NCBI GenBank assembly: GCA_910578495.1
Contig: CAJTRE010000006.1
Location: 29,985 to 93,984 of the forward strand
Direction of reading: 5' to 3'
DNA: 64,000 nt
Source of the DNA: an uncultured Dorea sp.
GTDB lineage: Bacteria > Bacillota > Clostridia > Lachnospirales > Lachnospiraceae
The position numbers were made by a program, and so were the translations under genes. The notes under the pieces are model-generated. The model was given only the letters and a program-made list of their open reading frames with translations. It had not been told where the DNA came from and searched no databases. Each line of letters starts with the position of its first letter. Position 1 is the stretch's first letter. Below are positions 62,815-64,000 of the stretch, piece after piece.

Positions 62815-63444
62815 ATGGATAACAAAAATTATTATGATACCTTAGGGGTTTCTGTAAAAGCGTCCTTAGACGAGATTACGTCTGCTAAAAATACACTGGC
62901 CAAGAAGTATCATCCGGATGTAAATTTACAAAATGGCATTGACACAACGGAACAGATGCAGGAAATCCTAGAAGCATACCGCATCTTATCTGATCCAAAG
63001 CTGCGTGCGGAATACGACCGGGAAATAAGCGGAAGAACGTCTGTCATGCAGACCTTTGATCTTCACAATGAAGACAGTGAAACGGAAGATTCCGGTTTTG
63101 TAATATATTGGAAAGCCTCCAATGAGCTCTATGACATTATTCTGGAAAGCAACACCCTCTTCCGCCGGAAAGATTCCGGGGAGCGCCTTACCGAACTCGC
63201 ATTGCAGGCTTCGAAACCAATTCTTACACTGCAAGAAGCACAGATTCCGGAACGTTACTGGCATCCTGATATTATGAACTGGCTTTTGTTCACTTCATAT
63301 AAGAACAGGAACTTTACAATATCGTACCTGATCACTTTATATGAAGAATATACTAAAAAAGAATTCTCTACACTAAACAAGTTGAAAATACAGAACATAT
63401 GTATGAAGTATCAACATTCTGTAAAAAAACTCATGAAATATTAA
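62815..63444 (+). CDS. J-domain (DnaJ-like) protein
   Basis: 209 residues. Residues 5-70 are a J domain: YYDTLGVSVKASLDEITSAKNTLAKKYHPDVN with the HPD motif, and ILEAYRILSDPKLRAEYDRE. There is no Gly/Phe stretch, zinc finger or client domain of true DnaJ. The last 140 residues are unrecognised. It should stimulate an Hsp70 (DnaK) for an unknown client. GGGGAGG precedes the ATG. Confidence 0.88.
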   Translation: MDNKNYYDTLGVSVKASLDEITSAKNTLAKKYHPDVNLQNGIDTTEQMQEILEAYRILSDPKLRAEYDREISGRTSVMQTFDLHNEDSETEDSGFVIYWKASNELYDIILESNTLFRRKDSGERLTELALQASKPILTLQEAQIPERYWHPDIMNWLLFTSYKNRNFTISYLITLYEEYTKKEFSTLNKLKIQNICMKYQHSVKKLMKY

Positions 63445-63515
63445 AGAACCTTTTCACACATCTTCACTCCTTACATATTATGTTACTGTAAATAACCTAT
63501 ATGGAGGATTTTAAC

Positions 63516-63761
63516 ATGAGTGATTTAAGTGCTACAAACTGTGGATGCGGATGCGAAGAAAGATTTGAAAGAGAGTGTGGATGCGGATTTGGAAACAACA
63601 ATTGTCTGTGGATCATCTTGCTTCTCTGCTGCTGCGGTGGTTGCGGCGGCCACAGAAGAGGTGGAAACGATAGCTGTCTGTGGATCATCATACTTCTCTT
63701 CTGCTGCGGCGGTTGCGGTGGTAACGGCGGTTTCTTCGGAAATGACGGCTGTGGCTGCTAG
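63516..63761 (+). CDS. Cys/Gly-rich small protein (high-cysteine HCB protein 13-like)
   Basis: 81 residues from MSDLSATNCGCGC; about a quarter are Cys and many are Gly. Two tandem units share CLWII-LL-CCGGCGG (near residues 32-47 and 53-68): a short hydrophobic stretch followed by a Cys/Gly cluster. NCBI labels such proteins chorion class high-cysteine HCB protein 13; the function is unknown, perhaps a spore-coat or surface component. GGAGG lies eight bases before the ATG at 63516; an ATG 15 bases earlier is discarded. Confidence 0.75.
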   Translation: MSDLSATNCGCGCEERFERECGCGFGNNNCLWIILLLCCCGGCGGHRRGGNDSCLWIIILLFCCGGCGGNGGFFGNDGCGC

Positions 63762-63772
63762 TCTTTGATTTC

Positions 63773-63811
63773 AAGAAAGGGTATGGAGTATATCACTCCA
63801 TACCCTTTCTT
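63773..63811. terminator. Bidirectional terminator
   Basis: AAGAAAGGGTATGGAGT (63773-63789) and ACTCCATACCCTTTCTT (63795-63811) form a perfect 17-pair stem with loop ATATC. It ends the plus-strand Cys-rich gene. The stop codon and last codons of the minus-strand small gene lie inside the stem. Confidence 0.8.
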
Positions 63812-63951
63812 ACGTTATAGTCAGACGTTTTTTTACTCTCTGTTTTCCTATGCGCTTTTGTTTCTTCCTCATGTTCCATACGTTTACCAAGCATACACTC
63901 CTCATCAATCTCATAAACTGCATTTCCGTCAATGATTAATTTTCGTTTCAT
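63793..63951 (-). CDS. Small hypothetical protein
   Basis: 52 residues starting MKRKLIIDGNAVYEIDEECM. The opening is one I associate with conserved short Lachnospiraceae proteins; the rest is hydrophilic and charged (HEEETKAHRKTESKK). There are no membrane segments or known motifs. Start choice is uncertain (63951 or 63960); the ribosome site is weak. Its 3' end is encoded within the terminator stem. Confidence 0.5.
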   Translation of the reverse strand: MKRKLIIDGNAVYEIDEECMLGKRMEHEEETKAHRKTESKKTSDYNVRKGME

Positions 63952-64000
63952 TTTTATATCCATTCCTTTCGCTTCGCTCAAGGCACAAAACGTTGTGAAA

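Noticed and set aside
63516..63761. GC-rich repeated stretch as a CRISPR array or tandem DNA repeat
   Set aside because: The repeats are codon-based and uneven in length, and the plus-strand frame has a good ribosome site and terminator. There are no cas genes.

Overview
The window looks like chromosome of a gut Firmicute of the family Lachnospiraceae (Clostridia). The DNA is AT-rich, Shine-Dalgarno sites are strong AGGAGG types, and the gene content fits: a GH112 galactosyl-N-acetylhexosamine phosphorylase, a biotin-dependent Na+-pumping decarboxylase, tandem large serine recombinases, and the usual ylxM-ffh-rpsP-khpA-rimM-trmD-rplS-lepB-rbgA-lepB-rnhB-yraN-pgeF cluster. I cannot name a species.

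Layout. 1-2450: three subunits of a decarboxylase of the methylmalonyl-CoA type (minus strand, running off the left edge). 2775-6041: POT peptide transporter and Xaa-Pro aminopeptidase (plus strand), a peptide-use pair. 6122-9292: MATE pump, amidohydrolase, PilZ protein. 9549-11537: a 2-isopropylmalate synthase fused to a C-terminal AraC DNA-binding domain. 11720-20000: Na+/solute symporter, mgsA, a hydroxyacid dehydrogenase, a hexapeptide-repeat protein, topB, ppk. 20000-26631: VTT membrane protein, rhodanese lipoprotein, asd, argH, queH, and an ABC ATPase/permease pair. 26773-31084: a GH112 phosphorylase followed by a PTS EIIC-like membrane protein and an EAL protein in another reading frame. 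31192-40399: tRNA-Thr, an MscS channel and the ffh-to-pgeF housekeeping cluster.

40653-50510 is the most informative accessory region. A subtilisin-type (S8) peptidase gene is cut in two, right after its catalytic Asp motif, by a mobile element of about 9.0 kb. The 5' piece (33 codons ending VLDTG) is at 50412-50510; the 3' piece starts at 41435. Joined at a shared run of G residues, they restore one open frame of about 293 residues. The element (about 41436-50414) carries three tandem large serine recombinases, a small transposon-associated protein, and a cargo operon of ECF sigma factor, membrane protein, ABC ATPase and ABC permease, organised like the Bacillus sigY/yxl operon.

50586-62563: the S8 gene is the last gene of a long minus-strand cluster (hybrid PAS histidine kinase, OmpR regulator, sensor kinase, ABC ATPase, FtsX-type permease). 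It is followed upstream by a second regulator/kinase/ATPase/permease set of the BcrAB/lantibiotic-immunity kind. With the element's cargo this makes three separate regulator-plus-ABC modules in about 21 kb. 62815-63951: a J-domain protein, a Cys/Gly-rich small protein and a small hypothetical protein.

A family of dispersed palindromic repeats with ends GTAACTATTCAGCC occurs four times (9386, 13403, 40474, 49894). Each copy lies within 0-8 bases after the stop codon of a minus-strand gene.
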